Assembly (NCBI RefSeq): GCF_000813325.1
Contig: NZ_BBQE01000013.1
DNA: 64,000 nt
From: Sulfurospirillum cavolei
GTDB taxonomy: Bacteria > Campylobacterota > Campylobacteria > Campylobacterales > Sulfurospirillaceae
Reading direction: 5' to 3' (one strand)
Numbering within the stretch: position 1 is the first letter of the stretch; each line of letters begins with the position of its first letter. The notes below the pieces were generated by a model. It worked only from the letters and a program-made list of their open reading frames with translations, ran no database searches and was not told the origin of the DNA. The translations under genes and the position numbers were made by a program. Shown here in pieces: positions 1 through 8,918 of the stretch.

Positions 1-234
1 GAACTTTTGGTTAAAAATGCGATTAATACGGCTCCTCTTGGAACGATCTACGCTTTTGTCGCCGATACGAGAGACAATCTTGTAGTCGAGGTTCGTACGG
101 ACTTAATCGATAACTTTTTTAATGCGTTAGCGGCAAACGGTATTGCAATCGAAAGCGTTTGCGAGGAGCTAATGCACGAAGGACTTGATGCCTTTAAAGA
201 AGCGTTTACGGAGATTTTAGACGCACTAAAATAA
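1..234 (+). CDS. tal: Transaldolase, C-terminal end (partial)
   Basis: The frame is open from the first base, so this is the 3' end of a gene that begins before the window. The visible 77 residues match the C-terminal part of the transaldolase type found in actinobacteria and Campylobacterota: an NTAPLGTI segment corresponds to the family's NT(L/A)P..T motif, followed by a helical tail with the pattern GI..... V.. L..EG...F...F..L. Transaldolase moves a dihydroxyacetone unit between sugar phosphates in the non-oxidative pentose phosphate pathway. The catalytic lysine lies outside the window. Helicobacter pylori also has tal next to the L25 and pth genes, which supports the call. A TTG at position 7 could be mistaken for a start. 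The call rests on motif memory, not a search. Confidence 0.75.
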   Translation, partial: ELLVKNAINTAPLGTIYAFVADTRDNLVVEVRTDLIDNFFNALAANGIAIESVCEELMHEGLDAFKEAFTEILDALK

Positions 235-251
235 GACAAGGGAGTTTCAAA

Positions 252-1451
252 ATGAGTGTTGAAGTCAACGTTAATGAACTCACGTTTGAAATGACGAAAA
301 AGCTTAAATTTTATTTGAGTAAATTAGTCGAGCATGAAGGCAGCGATTTACATATCAAAACGGGAACGACGATTCGAGGGCGAATTAACGGTGAAATCGT
401 TCCTTTTACGAAAGAAGCGTTGAGCCATGCCGACGGTTTAACGTTGGCAAAAGAGTTGTTACGAAGTCGTTTCGGCGAGCTGGTCGAAAAGAAAAACATC
501 GACTTTACATTTAAGCTCAACGACGATTATCGTTTCCGTGTTAACATGTTCTTCCAAGTCGACGGCGTTTCGGCGGTATTTCGAACGATTCCGATGGTTT
601 TGCCGACCGTGGAGTCGCTTCATTTACCGCCGATTATTAATACGTTAAGCGATCTTTCCAGAGGACTGATTTTGGTCACGGGACCTACGGGAAGCGGTAA
701 AACGACGACCCTTGCTTCGATTATCAACCGCATCAATAAAACGCAGAGAAAGCATATTATCACGATCGAAGATCCGGTAGAATTTATCTATCAAGACGAA
801 GCATGTATTGTTAACCAGCGTGCGATCGGACAAGACGCGTTAACGTTTTCGGATGCTTTGCGCGCGGCATTACGTGAAGATCCGGACGTCATTCTCGTCG
901 GCGAGATGCGGGATTTGGAGACGATAGAAACTGCGATACATGCCGCAGAAACGGGTCACTTGGTGCTTTCAACCTTGCATACGATCGATGCCAAAGAGAC
1001 GGTTGGGCGTATTATCGGAATGTTTCCCGGAAACGAACAAAACCGCATTAAGATGTCTTTATCATCGGTTTTGCAAGGCGTCATTGCGCAACGTCTGGTT
1101 AAAACCGTGAATCACGGTCGAACGGCGGCAGTGGAAATATTGGTAAAAAACGCTCGAATCGAATCGCTGATCTTGGAAGGAAGAGAGAGTGAAATTCCCG
1201 ATGCGCTCAAAGAAGGAAAAGAGGTTTATAAAACGCAAACGTTTGATCAATCGCTTTTAAACCTCTATGCGGAAGGAAGAATTTCCCGTGACGAAGCTCT
1301 CAAAAGCGCAACCAGCCGCAACGATCTTACGATGGCACTCGATTTTTACGATGCCGATAAGAGTCAAAAAGAGATCCGAAAATCCGAATCTGCGACCAAC
1401 ATCAAAGAGTTGCAAACGTACGATAAAGATATTATCAGTCTTAAAAAATAA
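252..1451 (+). CDS. pilT: PilT/PilU-type retraction ATPase
   Basis: This is a 399-residue member of the type II/IV secretion ATPase family that powers pilus retraction at the cytoplasmic base of type IV pili. The Walker A loop GPTGSGKTT is at about residues 143-151. The acidic Asp box and Walker B segment around LVGEMRD follow at about 211-220, and a His box with HLVLSTLHT comes after them. The protein is longer than typical PilT (about 345-370), with an extended C terminus, and lacks a clear AIRNLIRE motif, so it may be closer to PilU. The start is supported by AAGGGA 9 bases upstream. No other pilus genes are in the window. Confidence 0.85.
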   Translation: MSVEVNVNELTFEMTKKLKFYLSKLVEHEGSDLHIKTGTTIRGRINGEIVPFTKEALSHADGLTLAKELLRSRFGELVEKKNIDFTFKLNDDYRFRVNMFFQVDGVSAVFRTIPMVLPTVESLHLPPIINTLSDLSRGLILVTGPTGSGKTTTLASIINRINKTQRKHIITIEDPVEFIYQDEACIVNQRAIGQDALTFSDALRAALREDPDVILVGEMRDLETIETAIHAAETGHLVLSTLHTIDAKETVGRIIGMFPGNEQNRIKMSLSSVLQGVIAQRLVKTVNHGRTAAVEILVKNARIESLILEGRESEIPDALKEGKEVYKTQTFDQSLLNLYAEGRISRDEALKSATSRNDLTMALDFYDADKSQKEIRKSESATNIKELQTYDKDIISLKK

Positions 1452-1478
1452 TTTAGAGAGTTTTTAGATTTGTTTTTA

Positions 1479-1484
1479 TATAAT
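1479..1484 (+). promoter_or_regulatory. -10 box for rplY-pth-lptG
   Basis: TATAAT preceded by a T-rich run, the usual sigma-70 promoter form in Campylobacterota, where a -35 box is weak or absent. Transcription would start near 1491, about 23 bases before the rplY start. Confidence 0.55.
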
Positions 1485-1513
1485 ATCTCCCTTATTTTTT
1501 ACAAAGGAAAACT

Positions 1514-2050
1514 ATGTTAGAAGGCATCATTAGAGATAGTATCGAAAAAAAGGCTACTAAAGCGCTTCGTAGAGATGGATATCTAATTGCTAATATTTAC
1601 GGTAAAGGTGAACAAAACATCAATGCTGCATTTAAAGCAAACGAATTCATCAAAGCAGCAAAGAGCAAAGACAGCCTCATTTTCCCTGTTAAAGTTGCGG
1701 GTACTGAGTACAACGTCGTGATTCAAGATTACCAACGAGATCCGGTCAACAGTAATCTTTTACATGTAGATTTGCGTATTGCACTTCCGGGCGTATTGAC
1801 GAAATACCTTGTTCCCGTTAAACTTGTCGGCGTACCGAAAGGTACAAAAAATAAAGGCGTTTTGATTCAATCTAAAAAACGTTTAGCGGTTAAATGTACG
1901 GCTGAGAATTTACCGAACGACTTTACGATCGACGTAAGCGATCTTGACGTAGGCGATACGGTTCTTGTTCGCGATATTACGGTTCCCGCTAATGTTAAAA
2001 TCGTTGATGAAACCCGCGTTTCCGTAGCCGGAGTTATTAAAGCGAAGTAA
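1514..2050 (+). CDS. rplY: 50S ribosomal protein L25 (CTC form)
   Basis: This 178-residue protein has the two-domain CTC layout: an N-terminal L25 domain that binds 5S rRNA (about 1-92, containing RRDGYLIANIYGKG) and a C-terminal beta-rich TL5 domain (about 95-178). It would sit in the central protuberance of the large subunit. AAAGGAAAACT before the ATG gives a good ribosome binding site. It is followed after 6 bases by pth, the same pairing as in H. pylori and C. jejuni. Confidence 0.93.
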   Translation: MLEGIIRDSIEKKATKALRRDGYLIANIYGKGEQNINAAFKANEFIKAAKSKDSLIFPVKVAGTEYNVVIQDYQRDPVNSNLLHVDLRIALPGVLTKYLVPVKLVGVPKGTKNKGVLIQSKKRLAVKCTAENLPNDFTIDVSDLDVGDTVLVRDITVPANVKIVDETRVSVAGVIKAK

Positions 2051-2056
2051 CGCTTA

Positions 2057-2632
2057 ATGACACTGATCGTAGGCTTAGGTAACCCTGACTTACAGTATAA
2101 AAACAATCGACATAACGTCGGTTTTATGGTCGTCGATGGACTTATCGACGGCCAAACTTCGTGTGAAAAAATTACCAAAACCAATTTTAAAGGCGAGCTT
2201 TTCAAAGCGCCTTCCATGCTTTTGCTTAAACCTTCGACCTATATGAACCTTTCCGGAGAGAGCGTACGGGCGGTAAGCGATTATTTTAAACCCGACCACG
2301 TGATCGTCATTCACGATGATTTAGACCTTCCTTTCGGAACCCTGCGTTTTAAAATCGGCGGCGGACACGGAGGGCATAACGGGCTTCGTTCGATTGACGC
2401 GCATATCGGAGTCGAGTATACGCGGGTTCGTATCGGTATCGGGAAACCGGCACACAAAAGCGATGTGGCAAAATACGTACTTTCCGATTTCTCGGCCTGT
2501 CAAAGAAAATTTCTACCCGAAATTCTTGTACATGTCACCAAAAGCGTTCAAGCATTGCTCCTGCACGATTTAAAAGAAGTTTCGCTACAATACTCCCTCA
2601 AACAAACGTTATGCGGCGGGGATGAGGTATGA
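2057..2632 (+). CDS. pth: Peptidyl-tRNA hydrolase
   Basis: 191 residues, the usual size for the family. The enzyme cleaves peptidyl-tRNAs released from stalled ribosomes. The N terminus has GLGNP (about 6-10) and the catalytic histidine in NNRHNVGF (His19). Further family segments are KPSTYMNLSGE, HDDLDLPFG and GGHGGHNGLRS. The stop overlaps the start of the next gene by 4 bases (ATGA), which suggests translational coupling. Confidence 0.95.
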   Translation: MTLIVGLGNPDLQYKNNRHNVGFMVVDGLIDGQTSCEKITKTNFKGELFKAPSMLLLKPSTYMNLSGESVRAVSDYFKPDHVIVIHDDLDLPFGTLRFKIGGGHGGHNGLRSIDAHIGVEYTRVRIGIGKPAHKSDVAKYVLSDFSACQRKFLPEILVHVTKSVQALLLHDLKEVSLQYSLKQTLCGGDEV

Positions 2633-3687
2633 AACTTTTTGAGAAATACATTGTTGTCAATTATCTCAAAAACTTTTTTATTATCTTTATCGCACTCGAT
2701 CTTTTTTACGTCGGCGTCGATATCCTAACCAACTACAATACGATTCCGGATTCTGCAAATTTACAATTATTGTACGCATTGTTTCAAGGTATGAATGCGG
2801 TCAATTACGTTTTGCCTCTTTCGGTTGTTTTCGGAATGATCGTGACCTATTTTAGTATGCTGAAAACAAATGAGCTTATTTGTATGTACGCATCGAGTAT
2901 TTCTCAAAGAGCGTTTATTCGCCCTTTCGTGATTACGGCGTTAGCGATTACGTTAGGCTATATCGGGCTCAACAGTACCGATTTTGCGTATGCGTATGAA
3001 TACGGTTCCAATCTTAAAAAGTACAATCGTATCTCAAGCAATTCCGAAGACCTGTTTCTCAAACACAATAATCAATACGTTTATTTTAAAAAACTAGATC
3101 CGCTCAAACAAATTGCATACGATATTGCGATTTTCGAAGTCGACCACACGGATTTATCAAAAGTGATACGCGCAGATACGGCGACGTTTATCGATCATTA
3201 TTGGGTATTGGAAAATGTCACGATCACGCATAAACCGCATGTCGCTTCTTTAGACGATGCGGGCTTAAAAATCGAGAAGGTCGCTAAACTGCAAACAATG
3301 CAAGATTTTAAGCCTAAAATTATGGATAACGTCTATCAAAGCGAATATGCTTTGTCCATCAGCGACGGCATCGACGCATTACATTTTTTCGATTCTCAGG
3401 GTATCAATACGAGTAAAATTAAAGCGACGCTGTTCTATCAGCTCTTTTTTCCGTTTTTCGCACCGCTTTTGCTGGTTATTTTGTATTTTAAAGCCCCTAT
3501 TATGGGCAGGTATTACAACAGTGCGCTGATCGCTTCCTTGTTCGCTTTTATTACGCTAATCGTTTGGAGCGGACTTTTTTTATTGAGCCGTTTAGCCGCT
3601 AGCGGCGTTTTATTTTCGGAAGTTGCTATTTTACTTCCGATTGTTCTTTTAGTGTTTACCGCTCTTTATTTCTACACCAAACGTTAA
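2629..3687 (+). CDS. lptG: LPS export permease, LptF/LptG family
   Basis: The 352-residue membrane protein has an N-terminal amphipathic start (LFEKYIVVNYLKNF), two to three hydrophobic helices within residues 12-115, a long periplasmic beta-rich stretch (about 120-265), and three C-terminal helices (about 272-350). This is the LptF/LptG permease layout: these proteins, with LptB and LptC, extract lipopolysaccharide from the inner membrane. C. jejuni has the same gene directly after pth. LptF and LptG cannot be separated with certainty by eye; gene order favours LptG. Confidence 0.85.
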   Translation: MKLFEKYIVVNYLKNFFIIFIALDLFYVGVDILTNYNTIPDSANLQLLYALFQGMNAVNYVLPLSVVFGMIVTYFSMLKTNELICMYASSISQRAFIRPFVITALAITLGYIGLNSTDFAYAYEYGSNLKKYNRISSNSEDLFLKHNNQYVYFKKLDPLKQIAYDIAIFEVDHTDLSKVIRADTATFIDHYWVLENVTITHKPHVASLDDAGLKIEKVAKLQTMQDFKPKIMDNVYQSEYALSISDGIDALHFFDSQGINTSKIKATLFYQLFFPFFAPLLLVILYFKAPIMGRYYNSALIASLFAFITLIVWSGLFLLSRLAASGVLFSEVAILLPIVLLVFTALYFYTKR

Positions 3688-3753
3688 AGGGTTTAATCGT
3701 TTTTTGTTGAACTTTTCGATAAAATAAAGCAGTTATCTCTATTAAGGTTCACA

Positions 3754-4959
3754 ATGACGAAATTTTCTGCTTTAGCTCAACAATACGGTACGCCTTTATA
3801 CGTTTACGATTTTGACGTGATTTCCCAAAAATTTTTAGCACTTAAAGAGGTTTTTAAAGCGCGTAAATCGTTAATTTGCTTCGCACTAAAAGCCAATTCT
3901 AATCTTTCGGTTTTAAAGCATATGGCAGATTTAGGCGCCGGATGCGATTGTGTCTCGATCGGAGAGGTCAAACGTGCTTTAAAAGCAGGCGTTCCTAAAT
4001 ATAAAATTATCTTTAGCGGTGTCGGCAAACGAGACGACGAGATCGAAGAAGCGCTTAAAAGCGATATTTTGATGCTCAATTTAGAGAGCGAAGAAGAGAT
4101 GAAGCGTGTTGAAACCATTGCGTCGAATTTAGGCGTAGTCGCACGTATTAGTATTCGCGTCAATCCCAATATCGATCCCAAAACGCATCCGTATATTTCG
4201 ACGGGATTGCATGAAAACAAGTTCGGCGTCGACGTTGAAAGCGCAAAACGTATGTACCTTTACGCTAAAAATGTATCTTCGCTTGATCCCGTAGGAATCC
4301 ATTTTCATATCGGAAGTCAAATTACCGACGTAACGCCGTTTAAAGAAGCAGCCGTCGTACTTGCGAATCTGGTGCGCAGCTTGAAAGCTTTGAACGTCGA
4401 CATTAAATTTTTCGACGTCGGCGGCGGAATCGGCATTCGTTATAACGACGAAGAGACAATCGCGCTTTACGATTACGCCCAAGCGATTTTTAGTGCGATG
4501 AGCGGGCTTGACGTCACCTTAGTATGCGAGCCGGGACGCTATTTGGTCGGCGATTGCGGTTTCTTCTTAACACGGGTTTTGTACGAAAAGCAAAACGGTC
4601 ATAAGCGTTTCGTGATTATCGACGGTGCTATGAACGATCTGATTCGTCCGAGCCTTTACCAAGCGTATCACGAAATTGAAGCCGAAGGAAAATCGAAGGA
4701 GCATACGAGTCTGTGCGACGTTGTCGGACCGATTTGCGAAAGCGGCGATTTTTTTGCAAAAAATATTGCATTGCCGCCTCTAGAGCACGACGATCTTTTG
4801 ATCGTAAAGAGTGCCGGTGCCTACGGTTTTACGATGAGCAGCAATTACAATTCTCGTGCGCGTGTCGCCGAGGTTGCGTTGGAACAAGGAGAAGGACGTT
4901 TGATTCGTCGACGTGAAAGTTTCGAGGATATGATCGCTTTGGAAGAAGCGTATATGTAA
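3754..4959 (+). CDS. lysA: Diaminopimelate decarboxylase
   Basis: 401 residues; fold III PLP enzyme that decarboxylates meso-diaminopimelate to L-lysine. The PLP lysine is in FALKANSN (about Lys46). Other family marks are HIGSQI (about 190), GGGIGIRY (about 224), CEPGRYLVGDCG (about 258-269), CESGDFF (catalytic Cys, about 328) and a C-terminal YGFTMSSNYNSR. AAGG lies before the start. The order lptG-lysA-pheA-hisC matches C. jejuni, except that I see no separate HAD gene between lysA and pheA. Confidence 0.95.
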   Translation: MTKFSALAQQYGTPLYVYDFDVISQKFLALKEVFKARKSLICFALKANSNLSVLKHMADLGAGCDCVSIGEVKRALKAGVPKYKIIFSGVGKRDDEIEEALKSDILMLNLESEEEMKRVETIASNLGVVARISIRVNPNIDPKTHPYISTGLHENKFGVDVESAKRMYLYAKNVSSLDPVGIHFHIGSQITDVTPFKEAAVVLANLVRSLKALNVDIKFFDVGGGIGIRYNDEETIALYDYAQAIFSAMSGLDVTLVCEPGRYLVGDCGFFLTRVLYEKQNGHKRFVIIDGAMNDLIRPSLYQAYHEIEAEGKSKEHTSLCDVVGPICESGDFFAKNIALPPLEHDDLLIVKSAGAYGFTMSSNYNSRARVAEVALEQGEGRLIRRRESFEDMIALEEAYM

Positions 4960-5009
4960 GCGTAAGCCTTACATGTCAAAAAAATGAGCGTATGATTAAA
5001 GGGTATGGT

Positions 5010-6077
5010 ATGAAAGAGATCGAGACGTATCGAAAACAAATCGATGAAATCGACAACCAAATTTTAAAATTTTTAAACGATCGTATGGAAATCGTCAAAG
5101 AGATCGGACGCGTCAAGCAAACGAGCGGGACGTCGATTTACCGTCCCGAACGCGAAAAAGAAATTTTGGATCGTCTAAAATTGCTGAACAAAGGCGCACT
5201 CAATCCTCAGGCGATCGACGCTATTTTTTTGGAAGTTTTTGCCGTCAGCCGCAATTTGGAATTTCCGGAAAAAATTGCGTATTTAGGGCCGGAGGGAAGC
5301 TATACGCATCAAGTGGCGGAGAGTCGTTTCGGCGCTATGGGCAATTACATCGGCGTGAGTTCGATTGAAGCGGTTTTTCATGCGCTGGAAAACAAAGAAG
5401 CAAAATACGGAGTCGTTCCGGTCGAAAACAATACCGAAGGTGCGGTAGGAACGACGCTTGATTGCTTGGGGAAATTTAGCGCCAAAATCGTTGCGGAAAT
5501 TTACATGGATATTCATCACTCGTTCGCAACCGCGTGCGAAGATATTAAAAAGGTAAAACGCATCTACTCCCATCCGCAGGGCTACAATCAGTGTCGGCGA
5601 TTTTTAGAAGAACATATGCTCTTAGGTATCGAGTTCGTACCTACAAAATCCACGGCCGAAGCCGCACGCAAAGCGAGTGAAGAAGAGGGTGCCGCGGCGA
5701 TTTGTTCGCATATTGCGGCAAAATTGTGCAATTTACCGATACTTTTCGGAAAAATCGAAGACAATTTAGCAAATCAAACGCGCTTTTTAATTCTCAGCGA
5801 TTTTAAAAATAAAAAAAGTATTCATAACAAAACGTCGATTTTGGCAAAGACGGACGATAAACCGGGCGGGTTGGTCGAATTTTTGCAGACGTTTCAAGCC
5901 CAAAAAGTGAATCTTACGAAGATTGAATCGCGTCCGACGAAAGAAAGAGGCTTCCAATCGATGTTTTATATGGATTTTGAGGGACATATCGATGACGAAA
6001 ATGTCCAAAGAGTAATTGAAGAAAATAAAGATCGTTATGATATTAAATGGCTCGGTAGCTATATTTGCGGAGGATGA
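5010..6077 (+). CDS. pheA: Bifunctional chorismate mutase / prephenate dehydratase
   Basis: About 355 residues. The N-terminal chorismate mutase (about 1-85, with the R..ID.ID..IL pattern) is followed by prephenate dehydratase (about 90-265, starting YLGPEGSYTHQVA) and a C-terminal ACT domain (about 275-350, KPGGLVEFL and ESRP) that normally binds phenylalanine for feedback control. It makes phenylpyruvate from chorismate. An in-frame ATG exists at 4992, but TAAAGGG at 4997-5003 is spaced 6 bases from the ATG at 5010 and would lie inside the longer form, so 5010 is chosen. hisC follows after 3 bases. Confidence 0.92.
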   Translation: MKEIETYRKQIDEIDNQILKFLNDRMEIVKEIGRVKQTSGTSIYRPEREKEILDRLKLLNKGALNPQAIDAIFLEVFAVSRNLEFPEKIAYLGPEGSYTHQVAESRFGAMGNYIGVSSIEAVFHALENKEAKYGVVPVENNTEGAVGTTLDCLGKFSAKIVAEIYMDIHHSFATACEDIKKVKRIYSHPQGYNQCRRFLEEHMLLGIEFVPTKSTAEAARKASEEEGAAAICSHIAAKLCNLPILFGKIEDNLANQTRFLILSDFKNKKSIHNKTSILAKTDDKPGGLVEFLQTFQAQKVNLTKIESRPTKERGFQSMFYMDFEGHIDDENVQRVIEENKDRYDIKWLGSYICGG

Positions 6078-6080
6078 AGA

Positions 6081-7181
6081 ATGCAATTTAACGGGGTTTT
6101 AGCAAATTTAAAGACGTATGAAGCGGGTAAACCGATTGAACTTGTCGTACGAGAGTACGGTATTGAGGCCAAAGACGTTATCAAACTGGCGAGCAACGAA
6201 AATCCGAGAGGATGCAGCCCGAAAGTGATCGAAGCGGTACGTGCGGAAGCCGTACATATGAATCGTTATCCCGATGATAGCATGTATGAACTCAAAGAGG
6301 CTTTAGCGCACATGTATCGCGTCGAAGATAAAAATATTATCATCGGCTCGGGAAGCGACCAAGTGATTGAAATGGCGATTCATGCCAAAGCCAATGCCGG
6401 TACAAAAGTTTTAATGGCGGGAATTACGTTTGCGATGTACGAAATTTACACGTTACAAACAGGTGCCAAAGTGCTTAAAACGCCCTCCGCCAGACACAAT
6501 TTGAAAGAGATGTTGGAAATTTACAAAGCCAATCCGGATATTTCCATCATTATGCTTTGTATTCCGAACAATCCTTTGGGCGAGTGTTTAGACGCTAAAG
6601 ACGTGTACGCATTTTTAGATCAGATCGATCGCGAAACCTTGGTTGTTGTCGATGCGGCGTATTTGGAATACGCACGTTTTAAAGATTCCGCTAAAAATAT
6701 CGATGCATATGATCTGATTAGCAAATATCCTAACGCGATCTATACGGGAACGTTTTCAAAAGCATACGGATTGGGCGGTATGCGTTGCGGGTACGGCATT
6801 GCTCAGCCTGAGATGATTCAAGCTTTTTTAAAACTAAGAGCACCTTTTAATATTACCAGTCTGACGCTCAAAGCCGCTATTGTCGCACTGAGCGATCAAG
6901 CGTTTGTCGAGGCTTCCGTTCGTGAAAATTTTGAGCAAATGAAAGCGTACGAAGCGTTCGCCGAAGAACTCGGGTTTAAATCGATGGAAAGTTACACAAA
7001 CTTTATCGTTTTAGAGTTTGATGCTACGAAAAACTCCGCAGAGATAGCACAAAAGTTGATGGAAAAAGGTATAATCGTTAGAAACTTAGGCTCGTACGGT
7101 ATGAACGCGATTCGTGTCACTATCGGAACGCCGGAACAAAACGCACGCTTTTTTGAATGCTTTAAAACCCTTTATAAATAA
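6081..7181 (+). CDS. hisC: Histidinol-phosphate aminotransferase
   Basis: 366-residue fold I PLP aminotransferase. It transfers an amino group from glutamate to imidazole acetol phosphate in histidine synthesis; in this phylum it may also act on aromatic keto acids, which would fit its place after pheA. Visible family marks are LASNENPRG near the N terminus, the PNNPLGE segment, VVDAAYLEY, and the PLP lysine in TFSKAYGLGG (about Lys226), with the phosphate-binding arginine in GGMRCGY. AAAGACG is absent here, but GAGGATGAAGA gives a ribosome binding site. Confidence 0.92.
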   Translation: MQFNGVLANLKTYEAGKPIELVVREYGIEAKDVIKLASNENPRGCSPKVIEAVRAEAVHMNRYPDDSMYELKEALAHMYRVEDKNIIIGSGSDQVIEMAIHAKANAGTKVLMAGITFAMYEIYTLQTGAKVLKTPSARHNLKEMLEIYKANPDISIIMLCIPNNPLGECLDAKDVYAFLDQIDRETLVVVDAAYLEYARFKDSAKNIDAYDLISKYPNAIYTGTFSKAYGLGGMRCGYGIAQPEMIQAFLKLRAPFNITSLTLKAAIVALSDQAFVEASVRENFEQMKAYEAFAEELGFKSMESYTNFIVLEFDATKNSAEIAQKLMEKGIIVRNLGSYGMNAIRVTIGTPEQNARFFECFKTLYK

Positions 7182-7190
7182 GAGAGATAC

Positions 7191-8918
7191 ATGGAGTTTA
7201 GAACGCTTTTAAATCAGATAGCGACGCTTATTCAAAACTTAACGTTACGCCAGCGCATCGTTGCGGCTATGTCTATCGTCGTGCTGATCGGTTTTTTAGT
7301 GTTTTTAATGTTGTATAAAAATAGCAACTCTTCCAATACGAGCGGGTATAGCGTTCTATTTGAGAATACCACCGCAGGCGATTCGGCGTTGATTATTCAA
7401 CAACTCGAAAAAGATAAAGTGCCTTATAAAATTTTAAACGAAGGAACGATAGCCGTTCCCTCGGAGATGGTGCATAAACAACGTATTGCTATTGCCGCAC
7501 AAGGTATCCCGAAAAACAGTAAAGTCGGTTTTGAAATTTTTGATAAAACGGAATTCGGCGCAACCGATTTTGAACAAAAAATCAAATATATCCGTGCATT
7601 GGAAGGCGAACTTGCCCGTACGATCGAAAGTTTAGGGCCGATCGCCAATGCAAGCGTGCATATCGCCGTACCCAAAGAGACGGTTTTTGCACAAAAGCAA
7701 GCCTCACCTACCGCATCGGTCGTCTTAAACATTCGATCGGGCATGAGCCTTTCTTTAAAACAAATTACGGGTATTAAAAATCTTATTGCCGCATCGATTG
7801 CCAATCTTACGGCGGAAAATGTCTCGATCGTTAATCAAGACGGAGAACCTTTAGGCGATAACGACAGCAATTTATTTCAAGGCGAACTTGTTAAAAGTCA
7901 AATCCGTTATAAAAAAGAGTTTGAACACAATATCGAACAGAAAATTATTAACGTATTAGCCCCCGTTATCGGCGGTATCGATAAAGTCAACGCTAAAGTA
8001 ACGATTGATTTTGATTTTTCGCAACAAGACTCCGTCAGTGAAATTTACGATCCCAATTCGGTACCGAGAAGCGAACAAAGCATCGAAGAGAAACGTGAAG
8101 GCAAAGAACCTCAAGACGTCGGAGGCGTACCGGGTGCTATTAGCAATATCGGTCCGGTGCAAGGGTTAGAGAGTACGAAAAAGGGCGAAACGTATCAAAA
8201 AAGTTCGACTACGACGAATTATGAAATTTCTAAAAAAGTCGTTAACTCCAAAGACGAATTTGCCAAAATTAAACGCATTACTGCCGCAGTCGTCGTTGAC
8301 GGCGCGTATAAGTACGGGTTAGACGAAAAAGGAAATAAAAAAAGCGAATTAGAATATACGCCTTTGAGTAAAGAGCAGATGGACGCTATTCGTGATATCG
8401 TACGCCAAACGGTAGGGTATAACGCGACGCGAGGCGATGAAGTGACCGTCAGTAATTTCGAGTTTAAACCGCTCTCAAGCGATGGAACGCGCGTTGCGAC
8501 GAAAGACTTTATGGAAAAGGTTTCTCGTTACGTTACGCCGTTGGTTCCTTTGCTTAAATATCTTATGGTCGCAATTTTACTCTTCGTTTTCTACAAAAAA
8601 GTTATTCTTCCGTTTAGTCAAAAAATGGTTGAGACGAAGTTGGATGATTTCGAAGATGAAGTCGAACCGATTAAATTAGACGAAGAAGAAGGTGCGGAAG
8701 ATACGTTAGAAAAATTCAAACAGGCGCGTAAAAAAGTCGAAGATCAATTGGGTATCGGGCAAGACTTTAATGAAGAAAGTTTAAAATACGACGTCTTACT
8801 CGAGAAGCTCAAACATTTGGCGGAACAAAAAAGTGAGGAGTTTGCCTCTTTATTGCAATCGATGATCCGTAACGAGGGGGATTTCGATACGCGCAATAGT
8901 TCAAAGGATCTTGGATAA
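7191..8918 (+). CDS. fliF: Flagellar MS-ring protein FliF
   Basis: 575 residues. FliF forms the membrane-embedded MS ring, the base of the flagellar motor. There is a transmembrane helix at about 22-43, ring-building domains at about 45-220 (YSVLFENTTAGDSALIIQQL marks the first), a low-complexity periplasmic region about 270-350, a second helix at about 453-473, and a charged cytoplasmic tail that binds FliG. The last base of the stop is shared with the ATG of fliG (TAATG), so the two are probably co-translated. Confidence 0.96.
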   Translation: MEFRTLLNQIATLIQNLTLRQRIVAAMSIVVLIGFLVFLMLYKNSNSSNTSGYSVLFENTTAGDSALIIQQLEKDKVPYKILNEGTIAVPSEMVHKQRIAIAAQGIPKNSKVGFEIFDKTEFGATDFEQKIKYIRALEGELARTIESLGPIANASVHIAVPKETVFAQKQASPTASVVLNIRSGMSLSLKQITGIKNLIAASIANLTAENVSIVNQDGEPLGDNDSNLFQGELVKSQIRYKKEFEHNIEQKIINVLAPVIGGIDKVNAKVTIDFDFSQQDSVSEIYDPNSVPRSEQSIEEKREGKEPQDVGGVPGAISNIGPVQGLESTKKGETYQKSSTTTNYEISKKVVNSKDEFAKIKRITAAVVVDGAYKYGLDEKGNKKSELEYTPLSKEQMDAIRDIVRQTVGYNATRGDEVTVSNFEFKPLSSDGTRVATKDFMEKVSRYVTPLVPLLKYLMVAILLFVFYKKVILPFSQKMVETKLDDFEDEVEPIKLDEEEGAEDTLEKFKQARKKVEDQLGIGQDFNEESLKYDVLLEKLKHLAEQKSEEFASLLQSMIRNEGDFDTRNSSKDLG

